A stretch of DNA of 64,000 nucleotides from the NCBI GenBank assembly GCA_020746995.1, contig JAGPXD010000001.1, positions 4,650,001-4,714,000 of the forward strand, read 5' to 3'. This DNA comes from Plectosphaerella cucumerina (lineage: Eukaryota > Ascomycota > Sordariomycetes > Glomerellales > Plectosphaerellaceae). The notes under the pieces were generated by a model that made no database searches, was not told where the DNA came from, and was given only the letters and a program-made list of their open reading frames with translations. Shown one piece after another: positions 43,906 through 55,700 of the stretch (within the stretch, counting starts at the first letter, position 1; each line of letters opens with the position of its first letter). The translations under genes were made by a program, and so were the position numbers.

Positions 43906-44602
43906 GGGAGGAGGGAAGAGGGTGCGGATGGTGGGAGAGAAGCAAATCATCCTGCCTCCGTCGCCTGGTCGGTCGTCTATTGTGTCAACAGCGAGGCGTT
44001 GGGCATGTCAATATTCATCATCAACAAAACTAGGTACTAGGTGCTATACTACGAGTGTAGAAATGGGAATGGAAAAGTTGGCTGTACTATTATTACTTGT
44101 TTCTGTTGCCGATGGGATGTTCGAGATCTGCGTGAAGCACCGCGCCAGAACCTCCAGAATGGGAACCACCAAGCCTCACTTCTGCACCACCCGCCTATCA
44201 ACATGGCCCACCCCTGTTGTGCAAGGTGCTTGGACGGGCAAAAGCAGGAGATCGTCGCAAATATCAGGATGGTGACACCTGAGGGTGTCTTGGGGCCAGA
44301 TATTGCCCAGTGGCAGTACGACAACGTGTGCAGACACGACGACATGACCTTGTCACTATGATTACCCGAAAAGAGCGGGTATTTCTGGGGCTGTGTAGCG
44401 ATGACAGATAATCCACTCGGCAAGTACTCGTATATATGAGACGGGATGCCGGAGTCCGCGGGGTCAAGATGTTGCCTGTTGGCTAGATGCCCAACGAAAC
44501 TGCCGACATTACCGGCCTGATGACCCATCACTCCCAGCCACACCGCTTCCCCTCTTCCTACTGCTTTCATTTTCCCGCGTCATTTCACCTTTTCCTTTTC
44601 CC
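43906..44602. other. intergenic, convergent 3' ends
   Basis: The 3' flanks of ERB1 (+) and the SGNH hydrolase (-), about 0.7 kb. The sequence turns more AT-rich after 44.0 kb. No gene recognised. Confidence 0.5.
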
Positions 44603-45964
44603 CTACTTACACTTTTCGAATATTTCCAGATCGATACCATCCGCCATGGCTTGATATCCCGTCGGGTTGAGATGCAAATGATCACCATCGTCATACTCAG
44701 TCCTCAACCGGCTCTCATCCTCAGGGTCTCTGGTAATCTTGTCAAAGTCCACGATGGCATCGAATATGGTCGATCCTCGAATCCACTCATTGACTGCTCG
44801 CCGGGTTACTTCCCTCTCTGGGTGCCCATAGTCCTGTCCCGGTCCCGAGGCAGGCGTCAGAGTCGCTCCAAACACCGTCACGCCCCTGGCCCTCAGTCGC
44901 GTCGCCATCTGACCGTATGCCTGAACGAGACGATCTCCGATTTCCGACTGAGCCGCCTCTGTGGGTGCCGTGGTGCCGATGTCATTGATACCGATGAAGA
45001 GAAGGGCGCAGTGGGCACCCGGATGGGCAAGCACGTCACGATCGATTCGTGATGCGCCGTTGGGTCCAAGTCCATCCGCCAGAACACGATTGCCACCAGC
45101 GGCCTGATTGAGAATGGCGGTGCGAGACGTGCTGGGGTTGTCCTGAAGCCGAGCCAGGAGCCTGTCGGGCCAGCGGTTGTTGGCGTTTGTGGTGCTTCCT
45201 CGGCCATCGGTCAATGAGTCCCCGACGATGGCAATGGCGGCGGCCCTCTCTTCCTTCGGGAACGGTGCCTGAAGCGAGTTGATTAAGAACCAGTGGTCGG
45301 ATCTTGTGGCGTTCTGCAACTCGGCATCATCGATGTGGTCGCCATGCACTAGCCATGAGCTCGTCCGGCTGCCAGGGTGGGAGGTGATGTCGTTGGTGAG
45401 CTGACCACTGGCAGAGTAGATACTGATGGCCAAGATCGACTCGGCTTCGACCTCAATGTCGATAGGATCCGAAACGAAGGCGGCCCCCTTGGGAACGATG
45501 AACGATTGCGAGCCCGAGAAAGTCACCGTCTGTGCGGTGGATGCCTGAATGGTGCTACCTCCGGCCTGCGAAGGGTTCTCGGGAAGCGCCACGGAGACGC
45601 CGGTGATGGGAAGATCGGAGCCACCAAAAGCATTGCTAAGCTGGAGTCGAAGTTTCGAGGCGCCGAGAGAGACCTTGACAGTCTGGCGAATAGTGGTGTC
45701 CCGGAAGACTCGTCCCGACTCGTTCTGGAGCCCGAGGTCAACATTTAAGACTCACAACGCGAGATACGATGCCCGCCGCATGGGGAGACTCACGAACGGT
45801 GCCGGGGGAAGGTTGTGCGGCTCGGTCAGTTGAGGCATGCTCCCCCAGACGGTGACCCAGTCATGATCCTCTGAAGGACAGGAGCGACGAGCATCTGCTA
45901 GGCCCGTTGACAGGGCTAGGAAAGCGACAAAGGCGGCTCCGAGGCCACCCTGAGATCCGAACAT
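44603..45964 (-). CDS. secreted SGNH/GDSL-type hydrolase
   Basis: Two exons on the minus strand, 45964-45794 and 45724-44603; 430 residues. A signal peptide (MFGSQGGLGAAFVAFLALST, cleavage probably after GLADA) precedes an N-terminal beta-rich region (WVTVWGSMPQLTEPHNLPPA, then LRLQLSNAFGGSDLPITGVS). The SGNH core follows: block I GDSLTDG with Ser227, block II NQAAGGNRV, block III FIGINDIG and block V DGDHLHLNPTGY with the Asp-His pair. This architecture is that of extracellular GDSL esterases, often polysaccharide deacetylating or lipolytic, which in fungi are secreted. The actual substrate cannot be read from the sequence. The gene is tail-to-tail with ERB1. Confidence 0.93.
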
Positions 45965-47065
45965 CTTGTATTTTGCAGCAAGTCGACTCGTCAGAGTTGG
46001 TGGGAGTCTGTCCTGGGCTCAATGGCTCGAGAGGCTGTGACGAGGATCATCAGCTAAACTCAGCAGGGACCAGTCCAGTATATATGGACAGGACGACCGG
46101 GCATTCCCACTGCTGCTCGCCCTTGCTGGTGCGGGGATGCAATATCACACTTGGTCTGAGCCAGGGCGAGCTCCGCAACCCGTGCAACATCCCCCGTTGA
46201 TCGTGGATATCCGGCGCCGGCTCGCGGCGATGAATCAGGCTAAATGCCGGCAGCGACGACTCAAGAGGACCATCATGTGTAGTGACGTGGGGATCCAGGA
46301 CCCAGCGTAGCACTTGCAGGTATTAACCGGACCCCGAGATTTCCCAATTGACGTGAAGCTCCGCGGCTACAACCAGACAAGGACTACAGGGTTCCCTTGT
46401 CCCTTGTCGGGGCATCGAGTGTGGGGTACAAAGATCGGCGACAAGGAATGTGATAGTCGAGATGAACCCTGAAGGTCGTGGTGCTCGGACGGGACAGTGA
46501 CACAAGACAGCAGCGACAGGCACGGGGCACGGCCCAAAGGTATGATATCAGATGGTGGTTATATACTGACAACCCAAGTAGGAAGGCAAATGTGATAGGT
46601 TGGAGATCCTCCCCCAGTCATGGTATCATGCAGTCTGTTCATGACATCCATGGATGTCGACGTCAACTTCGTCCGAAAACCCAAAAGCAGAAACAACGCC
46701 GAGATCCCAATGCGCCAACCGAACGACCAAAGCAATGCAAAAAGATGTCGCCGTCCGTTTTCACCTGCCCCCTTGAGGAGTGTGCCCATGCTCTATCGAA
46801 AAGAGGGCACATTTTGGTGTAACCGACCATGGACCATGCGTCTGGATGTGAATGCGACCGAAGATACGTTCAGGAAAAAGGAGACAGGAAAGGGGAGGTG
46901 GGGTATCGAGTGGTATCGCGGCAACGGATGTGTTCAGACATGACGTGGGCCATGGTGAACCAAAGAGGGCTATGGTTGAGAAGAAGAGATGGGATGATAG
47001 GATGGTTTGGACTGGGATACTATCCCAAGCCCTGAGAAGAAGAGGGTGAGGGGAGGTGCAGTCCC
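45965..47065. other. intergenic region between two minus-strand genes
   Basis: About 1.1 kb: the SGNH promoter and the 3' flank of the next minus-strand gene. No gene or repeat recognised. Confidence 0.45.
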
Positions 47066-47560
47066 TCAATCCGAGTCGGAGAAGTCGAGGGTCTCGGAGC
47101 GCGGCATCGCCTGGTCGGCCCAACTGCCAGTCGCAGCGACATCCCCGTCGGTCTTGTCGCTCGCCACGAAGACGAACCCGTTGGCCGATGGCTCGGTGGG
47201 GGCACGGGCAGAGGAGCCGTGCTCGGCGTGTTGGGTGGCCGTGTAGTAAGGGTCTTCAGGCCAGCTACCATGGTCCAACACGTGCTGCACCGTATCGTTG
47301 CGGCAGCCATGTACGGCGCCGTCTTGACGAGGCTCGCCCGGGGAAGCGGTGGTGGCGGCAGCGGCGGGGGTAGACATGGTCATGTTCATGCTGTTCTGGT
47401 CGCCGGGGAGGGCGGCGCTGGTCGACATGGAGATGGGGAGGGGAGCTTCGGTTTCGTCGCTCAGGAAGGAGTTGTTGGAGCTGGGCATCGAAGGTCGGAC
47501 GACAGTGAAGCCGTCAATTTCGGACTCGGCGTCAGCCGTGGCATGGGCAGGAGTGGCCAT
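47066..47560 (-). CDS. small disordered hypothetical protein
   Basis: An open frame of 164 residues from the ATG at 47560 (MATPAHATADAESEIDGFTV) to a TGA. It is Ser/Thr/Met/Ala-rich with short ordered-looking patches: SEIDGFTVVRPS near the start, VQHVLDHGSWPEDPYY in the middle, NGFVFVASDKTDGDVAATGS near the end and an acidic tail ETLDFSDSD. No domain recognised. The frame is open further upstream to 47689, but that sequence is His/Pro-rich and looks like leader. Codon bias is moderately good; an additional exon or a slightly different start cannot be excluded. No function assigned. Confidence 0.6.
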   Translation of the reverse strand: MATPAHATADAESEIDGFTVVRPSMPSSNNSFLSDETEAPLPISMSTSAALPGDQNSMNMTMSTPAAAATTASPGEPRQDGAVHGCRNDTVQHVLDHGSWPEDPYYTATQHAEHGSSARAPTEPSANGFVFVASDKTDGDVAATGSWADQAMPRSETLDFSDSD

Positions 47561-50500
47561 GGTGGTGGGTGGTGGTCGATGGGGATGATGTTGGCGAGCG
47601 GCGGTGTTGGGAGGCAGCTCGACACTGCGAGGTGCCGCGTGTGTCTGGATGACGTGGGAGGGGAGCAGCTCGGAGCTTGGGAGTAGCAAGATGGTAGGTT
47701 GGAGGAGGAGAGACGAGGGCTATGGTATGAGAGGATGGTATGTGAAGAATGATGAGTTGATGTGGTCTGGTGCGAGAGGAGAGAGAGCCAGAGAGGACGG
47801 ATGGTCGAGGTGATATTAATATTCAGGACGAGAGATGGGTTAGAAAAAGATGCGGAAACAGACTTGCGCACTTCCCTCCCCTGCTTCCCTCTCCATGCAG
47901 CGTCTACGAGAGCTTGCCGTGGCTGTGATCAGCGGGGGGTGAAAGTGGGCGTGCGCGCAACATGGGGGTCCAAAGGGCTCATTGCGGGGACTTCACTGTT
48001 TAACGGGTTCACAAACCCCCCTCCCCGGGCGGGGGGCCGGTGGCCGCCCTGCGACTCTGTCGAATATCCGTGTGGCCCAGGACTGACTGTGGCCCGAACT
48101 GGTGAGCGGATCAGCAACGGTGGATCCAGAACGCCACGCTTGCTCCAATCCACCATGGAACCCAGGTACTGTACCTTGGTATTTACAGGTGTCCTGCCGA
48201 TAGCCCAGCTGCTCCGAAGCGCAGCAAGGGACTCGATGGAAGCAGACCAACGACCTGGATGCATGGCATGTCCCGCCAAAGAGCCCAGATGCAGCGCGGC
48301 CGGCTCGTGGCAGCGATTTAATGCGTATGGCCTGGGTCCCAATGCGAGAGAAGACGTCGCAAGGTTACTACTTACTATGCGCAGAGCCGATGAAGTCATC
48401 GGCCAAGTCAGCCGAAACCATGGGCGAAGCGTGCCTTGCGTGTACGAGTACGGATACCTGTGTGCCTTTTCAACAGTCGATGGGGCCTTGGCCACGGAGG
48501 GTGCGCGGGGAGGGACGGGAGGGACGCGAATGTGAACCACGGGGGGGCGTGGGTCTAGACCGAGTGTGGTTTCGATGGAGGTATGTGTCTCGACGACAAG
48601 CTTCTTTCCCTCTCTTCGGCCTCGGCTCAGGACTGCAGGACATTAGGGGAGTGGCGGCTTGACCATGCTCGTCTTGTCTTGTGGTCTTAGCAAGGTGAGT
48701 GAAGACATCATGGGGCCTTCGGCTCGTGAGGCAGGGGACCAGGAGAGGAGCTTGCCTAGGTACCGTACGAGTGCTCGACGTACTTCGTAAACTCCAAGCC
48801 AGCCCAGCAGTACTGGAGTCAGGTCCGGAAACATTGAGCACGGGCTCCGGGCTGGGCGCGATGACAAGCTTGGCATTTTGATGTACAGTACCTGACCTTG
48901 GGTACTCAGTGTTGCATTGTACACTTCAGGGGTGCAAAGCCCTGAGAGTCGGTAGCTGGCGCTTGTTTGTCAGCCAAATCGCGTACTAGTAGGACAGGGG
49001 ACCAAGGGACCTTCTGGCTGCGCTTCCAAGGGGACGAAGTTTACCGCAGAATCCATGTACAGTACAGTACTCACCATTAGAGTGTGTGGTGTGTGGAGAG
49101 GCGGGGGGGGGGGGGGGGGGGCGGGGACGCGGAGGGGGGACAAAGTCCGGGAGGTTGTGGCCCCCTAGCTACAGAGCTGCTGTCTAAAAGGTCGGGGGAA
49201 AGGTGTGTAGTGGGTCCCATGTCCTGAAGTGCCTTGTCCGAGTCTTGGAAGGATGCTATTCGTAAAATGTCAAGGGGCGGAGTATGCTATGTATGAGGTA
49301 CTCGGAGACCGTAGGCTCCATTTCGGCCGGGAACCCGCTAGGACCGACCCGCCTCAGCTCTTCTACCCACGAACAAGCTTGACATGGAAGTACTTGTGAA
49401 CCTTGCGCCTCGGGAGCTTCACTACGGTACGAGTCCAAGTACTTGTACTGATGCACCGCTGATAAGGGGTACATCTTGGTAGACCCCTCACGCCTCAAGG
49501 TGGTTCAGTGTTCCGCACGCACATCCCGCCTCTGGGTGAGGTGCCGTGGCTTTTCCCTCCGAGTACCTGGCAGGCGCTGTCCCGTCAGGACTCGCACCTC
49601 CAGCTCGGACTCGACCATCAACCTCGACCACCTCCTGTATTGTCCGTGCTCCCGTGCTCCCGTGGCCGCCCGGCCGCCTCACTTTCAGTAACCCCCCAAC
49701 AATGAACGTTCCTGGGAGGGGGCCGGAGAGAGAAGCCGGCAAAGGGCAAGCATGCATTCTCCAAGACATACCATCTGCCGTCACCAAGGAGGGGCGGCAA
49801 CCTGGAAGAAGCGACCTAGGGTCTGCACCATCGGAGCCAACCACACCGATCATAGGGCATGCTGCTTGCGCCTCTCCAACGACACCCTTAATCCCGCGAC
49901 TTCGGGCATGCACCGCTCACACCTCTCGGTTGGGGCCGTGGGGAACTTAGACCCATTCGTACGACGCCTCGGGGTAAGCTGAGGAGCATGCAAGCACGCT
50001 CGCCTTCTTCTTGAAAAGATACCTGCCGAAGTCGAGTTCGCCCAGAAGCCGGCCGTTGCGGGGTGTGATTCTAAGAGCCCGCCGCAACGGGGCGCCGCGG
50101 ACGGCTACGGTCCTGGGAGGATTTGTAGACCCCCTGATTCACGGTGGGGGGAGGGGGTCCATCGAATAGCCCAGCACACGTGGCGCAGGCGATGCTGATG
50201 GAACTTGAAGGACGATTGGGATGTTTCAGCCCAGAATTGACTGACAGACGTCCTCAATCGTGTTTCCTGCCTGCAATGACGCGGCGACCCTCGGGATTTG
50301 CCAGGCGCCAGACGTTCACCCTTCTATCACCCTGACCCCCTCCGAGTCCGGGAGCGCCTGGTCACGCGCGCACCTTCGTCCCATCTATGGCCCGACTACC
50401 CGTTTCCCGCCAACTGAACTTCCAAACACCCCATCTGATCTAACACCGAAAATGACGCCAAACCTTCTTTTCAGAACTTCTCGACGCCGGGGCAAGACAG

Positions 50501-51368
50501 GGCAAGACACGGCTAACATCGGAGACCACCTCCGCTCCGGCCAACACGCCCGACGATAGATAAGTTCCCGCATGCTGCCCATTGGACATTGTCGTCAATG
50601 GCAGCTCGAACCCTTCTTTTTTGACGTTACTTCGAGTCACATGTTGTATGACAGCCTATCCGGGTCGAGGACATCCCAACCCAGCCTGTCGGCACTCGTG
50701 CATGTACGCCGGTCGGGTCGGCCGGTGCGAGGCCAACATGCCGAGTTCGGAGTGACAGCTGCTTCGCTGACGACAGCGGACACCACCAGCTCAAACTGCT
50801 AGCGACGATGAAGCTCTCCACACCGACCGATAGCGAAGCTCTCTACATCAGCACATGCAGCCTTATTTGTCCCAGTATAGTGGCGGCGCCACTACTCGGG
50901 CGTGCATCGTTGCTCAAGAGGTGGGGCGCTGCCACGAGCTTCCAAAAACTGATCTACAGCAGATCAAGATGCTTGGCTAGACCTCCTAATCCCCGAATGA
51001 TTCAATACACCGTAGTTCGGGATCGTTCCCTTCCACTATCACTTGGTAGACCCCTGTACTCAGACGCTGCTGTCAGGCCTCTTGGCAAGACGTCCCGGGT
51101 CCTGTCAAAGCTACACGCAAGCCCCAAGCCTCGAGCCTCTCAGTGATCGAGTCACCCAAGCCATGGGCGTTCCAAAGTTGGGCCTCATTTTCATGAGCCA
51201 CATGGCGTCCGAGTCTGCAGCCCGAGGCACACCGCTTTATAAGATAGAAACGGATTCCCCCCCTTCACTCACCTTTTCCTTCCCTCACAACAATTCTACC
51301 ACACAAACTCAACCATCTCATCCAACACACACAGCAACAAACCTCAAAGCAAGTCTCAAGCAAAGACC
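47561..51368. other. long gene-poor stretch
   Basis: About 3.8 kb without a credible gene. It is marked by a G19 tract at 49103-49121 and by unusually frequent GTAC-centred palindromes between about 48.16 and 49.46 kb (for example AGGTACTGTACCT near 48163). All longer frames lack domains and coding bias. The last 150 bases before 51369 look like a promoter and pyrimidine-rich leader of the DUF3669 gene. Confidence 0.5.
49103..49121. repeat. G19 homopolymer tract
   Basis: Nineteen consecutive G on the plus strand, within a longer G-rich stretch (49099-49140). Homopolymer length may be affected by sequencing error. Confidence 0.85.
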
Positions 51369-52412
51369 ATGGCTACGACACCTTCACATGCTACCTTTCT
51401 GCTCAACTCTACCTGCGCTCTGCGAAGAATCGGAGCCGGCCACTGCGGCTCGGTCTGGGCCAACCCCGAAGACGATGCAGGCAGTGTCGTAAAGCGAGAA
51501 GATGGTGGACCGGGAAGGTCTCTGTCCAACGACTACACCATTCATCGACGACTTCTCGAGAGTCTTCGAGGTTTCGACGTTTCTAGCATCGAGTCCCAGA
51601 TCAATATTCCCAGCAATCCCACCTTTGTTAGACAAGACGACCCATTCTGGGATCAAGTCCTCGCCAACTTGCCCGTTGGCTACACCGCATGCAACGGTCT
51701 CATCTCCGAGAGGATCCCGTCCATGCCGCGGTCATCACGCAATCTTCTCATCGAAAAGTACTGCACGGCGTCTCTTAGTGAGAAGATCTCCAAAGACAAG
51801 AACAATGACGACTGCATCATTCGGCCGTACCTTGGACGCCGCCGCCACAACCGCGAGGGTGCTTCGACCTCCCGCTTCGCCGCATTCACTCTTCGCAACT
51901 ACCCCCTCAACGCGGACCAGATGGAGGAACTGGGACTCGACATGCCCCGGTACGCACGCGCTATGGGAGACGCACTGGCTTTCATGCATTGGAAGGTTGG
52001 CATCGACGCAAACGATGTTGAGTTTGTGCTTGCTCCGAAGCGGTCGACGATGCAAGGAACCAACTGCACATTGGGGGGAGCACTCTTCCCCGAGGGATGC
52101 CTCGACGAACATGCTCTGTGGATCCTGGACTTCGACTGCTGCCGACTGATCACCATGGATGATGAGGGGATCGACAGATGCGTGGCGGCGTACTACAGGA
52201 ATGACCCGTTCTATCCTCGGCCTGGAAAGCAGGATGTCACGGACGTCAAGACATGGGAGGCATTTCGCGAGCAGTATCTCTCGAGAAGCGGAGCACTGTT
52301 GCTCGGTCGAGAAGAGAAAGTTACGGGTTTGCCGGCTCGTTTCATTCAGCAGCTTGTCTTGAGAGTGGATGACTTCAAGTCAGGTCGGCACAATGGACAG
52401 GTGGGAAGATGA
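51369..52412 (+). CDS. DUF3669 domain protein
   Basis: An intronless gene of 347 residues. It begins with a kinase-like N-terminal stretch (RRIGAGHCGSVWANPEDDAG, then VVKREDGG) resembling a glycine-rich loop, continues with RPYLGRRRH near residue 150, a helical block LTLRNYPLNADQMEELGLD-like (FTLRNYPLNADQMEELGL), YARAMGDALAFMHWKVGIDA and DVEFVLAP, and ends with WILDFDCCRLITMD and FYPRPGK. These are hallmarks of the DUF3669 (PF12417) family, abundant in filamentous ascomycetes and usually described as zinc-finger-associated proteins of unknown role; the layout suggests a degenerate protein-kinase or APH-like fold. No catalytic function is claimed. It lies at the left edge of the accessory block, 314 bp before the decayed dynamin gene. 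Confidence 0.87.
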   Translation: MATTPSHATFLLNSTCALRRIGAGHCGSVWANPEDDAGSVVKREDGGPGRSLSNDYTIHRRLLESLRGFDVSSIESQINIPSNPTFVRQDDPFWDQVLANLPVGYTACNGLISERIPSMPRSSRNLLIEKYCTASLSEKISKDKNNDDCIIRPYLGRRRHNREGASTSRFAAFTLRNYPLNADQMEELGLDMPRYARAMGDALAFMHWKVGIDANDVEFVLAPKRSTMQGTNCTLGGALFPEGCLDEHALWILDFDCCRLITMDDEGIDRCVAAYYRNDPFYPRPGKQDVTDVKTWEAFREQYLSRSGALLLGREEKVTGLPARFIQQLVLRVDDFKSGRHNGQVGR

Positions 52413-52726
52413 TGGAGAGAAGGCTCGAGCATCTGGGAGGAGCGAGGTGAACAGGACCGGGAGGTGTGGACCCGACTCGAGGGAAGGACCCAACGGGGGG
52501 GATCCGGTACCTGCCGGCCCCCTGCATATAGCGAAGTCTAGTGGCTTCAAGGGTTGTATCTGAACTGAAGTACCCCTGAAGCCTACATACATTCTTAATC
52601 ATCAAATTTCACCGTTTGGCTGATCACCAGCAACGGTCAAGTATTTCCTTGCATCCATCCGCATATGCCGTCCGTCAAACACGCTCGTTTCTCCCCTCAT
52701 TCATTTAGCATCATCGCCTAGTCATT
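52413..52726. other. short intergenic region
   Basis: 314 bp between the DUF3669 gene and the dynamin pseudogene. Nothing recognised. Confidence 0.5.
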
Positions 52727-55700
52727 ATGTCTTCAAGTGCAGCCCCCTCAGGATCGGTCCTGGACCTGGGCGGCCTGAACCACCAGGAGATACGGTCACT
52801 CGTCGACCTGGTAGAAAAGCTTTCTCCCCTCGGCGTCGGCAAACTTGTCGACTTTCCGCGGCTCATCGTCCTCGGTGAGTAATCGGCCGGGAAGTCAGCG
52901 GTGCTCGGCGTATTATCCACGGTCGGGTTCCCGTCACACGACGGCGGCTGCAACCGCTTTGCGACCGAGCTGGTTCTCTCTCTAAAGGATTAGAATAATG
53001 GCCCCCGCGTCAAGGCCTCCATCCGCGTCGACGACCTATCGAAACCGGTGTATACCCTTCCCGTCGACGGATTCGACTATAAGGATATACAGCCTATTAT
53101 CGATGCCGCTAGGTAGTAGATGGGCCTTTCCGAGACCGGCCGGGAACTCTCTAAGGATGTACTACGCCTGGAAGTCGCCAGTAACTCTCCCTACCCCCTT
53201 ACCTTGGTTGATCTTCCGGGATTTCATTATGGCGATACCGATGTCCAGCTTTCGGAAGAAGGACGTGTCGTCAGCGATATGATGTCTGCTTATATGAGGG
53301 ACCTAATAGCCTTATCCTGGAAGTCGTTACTACCTCCTGTGGGCTCGCCGACTAAGCAGTCCTACAGGAGGTAGTAAAGCACGACCCGACTGGGGAGCGG
53401 ACCTTCGCGGTTATTACGAAGCCAAACTTCCTCCCCGAGAAGGATGGCACGGAGAGACAATTGATGAACCGGTATGATAGCCTCAGAAGTCATGCGGTAC
53501 GCTTCTATCTAGACACGACCGAGGATGCTTTCTTCCGGGGAGAGCCCTGGTCTTCCCAGCAATCTCAACTGAGCGTCGTCGCGCTTCGGAAACATCTCGG
53601 CAGGTTCCTGTACGACCACATCAGGAGGGCAACGCCCAGAATCATCGCAGATATCCAGCTTCAGCTCTCGGATCGACGAGACAAACTCTCGCGACCGGAG
53701 CAGCCACAAGTCGCATCTGGGTCACCAAGGGTACGCCTTACAGCAGCCGCTCAACGGTTCCGGGACCTTGTCGCCGACGGAATAAAAGGTCACTACGCCG
53801 ACCCCTTCTTCGGAGGCTTCGAATCCCACGATCGCAAGCTCCGCGCCCAGCTGCGGAACTGGAACCGCGCCATACGACACATCCTCCGTGCTCATGGGTC
53901 CACCTACGACGTGGTCGAACAGCAGGAGAACATGCCCGGATCAGACCAACGGCATGAGATGCCTCTGTACCTCGCGGAACTCGTACGCGTCGACGAATTT
54001 CCCGCCCCAAAGATCATAACCCGCGCAGACTTGGTCGCGAAGCTGGAGCATCAAGCCGCCATGAACCAAGGCATGGGGCTCCCGGGATTCCCGAGCATGG
54101 AGATCGCGACCCGTTTATTCCAGGAGCAGACGAAGCAATGGGAGCCGCTGGCCGCGCAGCACCTCGACAATGTTCTCTCCACCGTCCGAGACTTTGTGGA
54201 ACAGGCCGTGATTGAGGCGACCGGACCGTCCAACGAGCGGGTCAGGGCCGCCATTCTTTCCATCCGCGTGGAACCCTTCTTCGAGGTCAAGCGGAAGGTT
54301 CTTTCTGCTAGGCTGAAGGAGATATTGCGCCCTTTCAAAGAGTCGTATGCAATGGCACTCGACGTCGTTTTTCTTGAAGCCATGCAGGACATCGCAAACA
54401 GGAGTACACGCCAGACGTTCACGTCTTCCACAAATAGCTTCGGCACGGACTTCCTCGTGGATGCGGTGCAGACATGTTGCGAGGCAAGAGACGCTCCATC
54501 CTGGGTCACCCATACGAAGAGCTATTTGCTGACATTGAAGTGACAGATGTCTTTGCGGACCTTTACCGACAACCTTGTCAACTTGGTCATCGAAAGCTGC
54601 CTCGTGCGAGAGCTTGAAAACATATTCAATCCCAGTCTCGTGGCCGCCATGAGTGACAAGAAGCTGTCAGCATTCGAAGCCGGAGAGGAAACAGGGATCC
54701 ACGATCTCCCGAGGCTCAGGTTTGATGTTTCCCTGCTCGAAAATGCTCTCCAGAAATGCCAGCACCACTTTCCCCGGTGGTTGAGGTTACGACAGAACAA
54801 AAGCCCTCAGACGACCATCCCACCTATTGGCAATGGTCTGGCTGCCAGTCGACATGCACCCCAGACCACCATAACAACACTCTCGCGGACGGTGCAGGGA
54901 AGCAATCCCGTGGTCGAGTCAAGTAATCCAGGCAAGCCAGCATCCAAATGTCCCGAACAAGGCTGAAATGCTAATCGCGCAAGCAGCTTCACTTCAAGCT
55001 CCAGCTTCAACGAGCAACACCATCGCGCCTACGCCGAAAGTACAAGAATCGGAACCGTCGCCATCTGTCCCAGCCTCCTCAGAGCTGGCCGCCTCGGGGC
55101 GTCCTCCGGCAGACACTCAAACCTCCCCATCCGGTCCCTCGACCAAAATACGCAGGACAGTGTTGCCTCCCCGAACGGCAGTTCGCCTCCTAGCACTTCA
55201 CCGCCCACTCCCGAAGTTGAAGCTCCCAGCCCCGCGGCACCACTCAGCGCAACGCAGCCATTGTCATCTCTCTTCCAGCCCTGGGTTCTCCCCGCGATGA
55301 AACAGCTCTACAATTGCGACGTCGACGGTTCCGAAAACTTGCTGCCCAACGCTGTAGACGTTTCCTTTGGGGGCCACGCCAGCCCGGGCGAGTCGGGAAC
55401 GTCACCCTTCATCTTCGGTGGATATAGACCACGCGAAAACCCGGCTTCGTCCCACCAGCTCCTCTCCGGATTGAAGCTGATCGAGGACACGAACAGCAAC
55501 AGGGCCGGCGAGGGCACGCTGGTCACCGTGGAGGCACCCTCAGGGGGCAGCCCGGACGAGTCAGCAACCTCACCCTTCGTCTTCGTGGGAGAACCCGACG
55601 TGGCGCGTTCAGCTGCTTCTTCGCCCCTTCCTGAATCACGAATGATCGAAAACGGGGACGGCGCTGATTCTGAAAACGCCATGCCCGAGTTGTCCATCGG

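Noticed and set aside
52875..52882. GTGAGTAA at 52875 read as an intron donor in the dynamin gene
   Set aside because: The conserved P-loop SAGKS follows immediately in the same frame, so no sequence is missing; the TAA is a nonsense change, not part of an intron.
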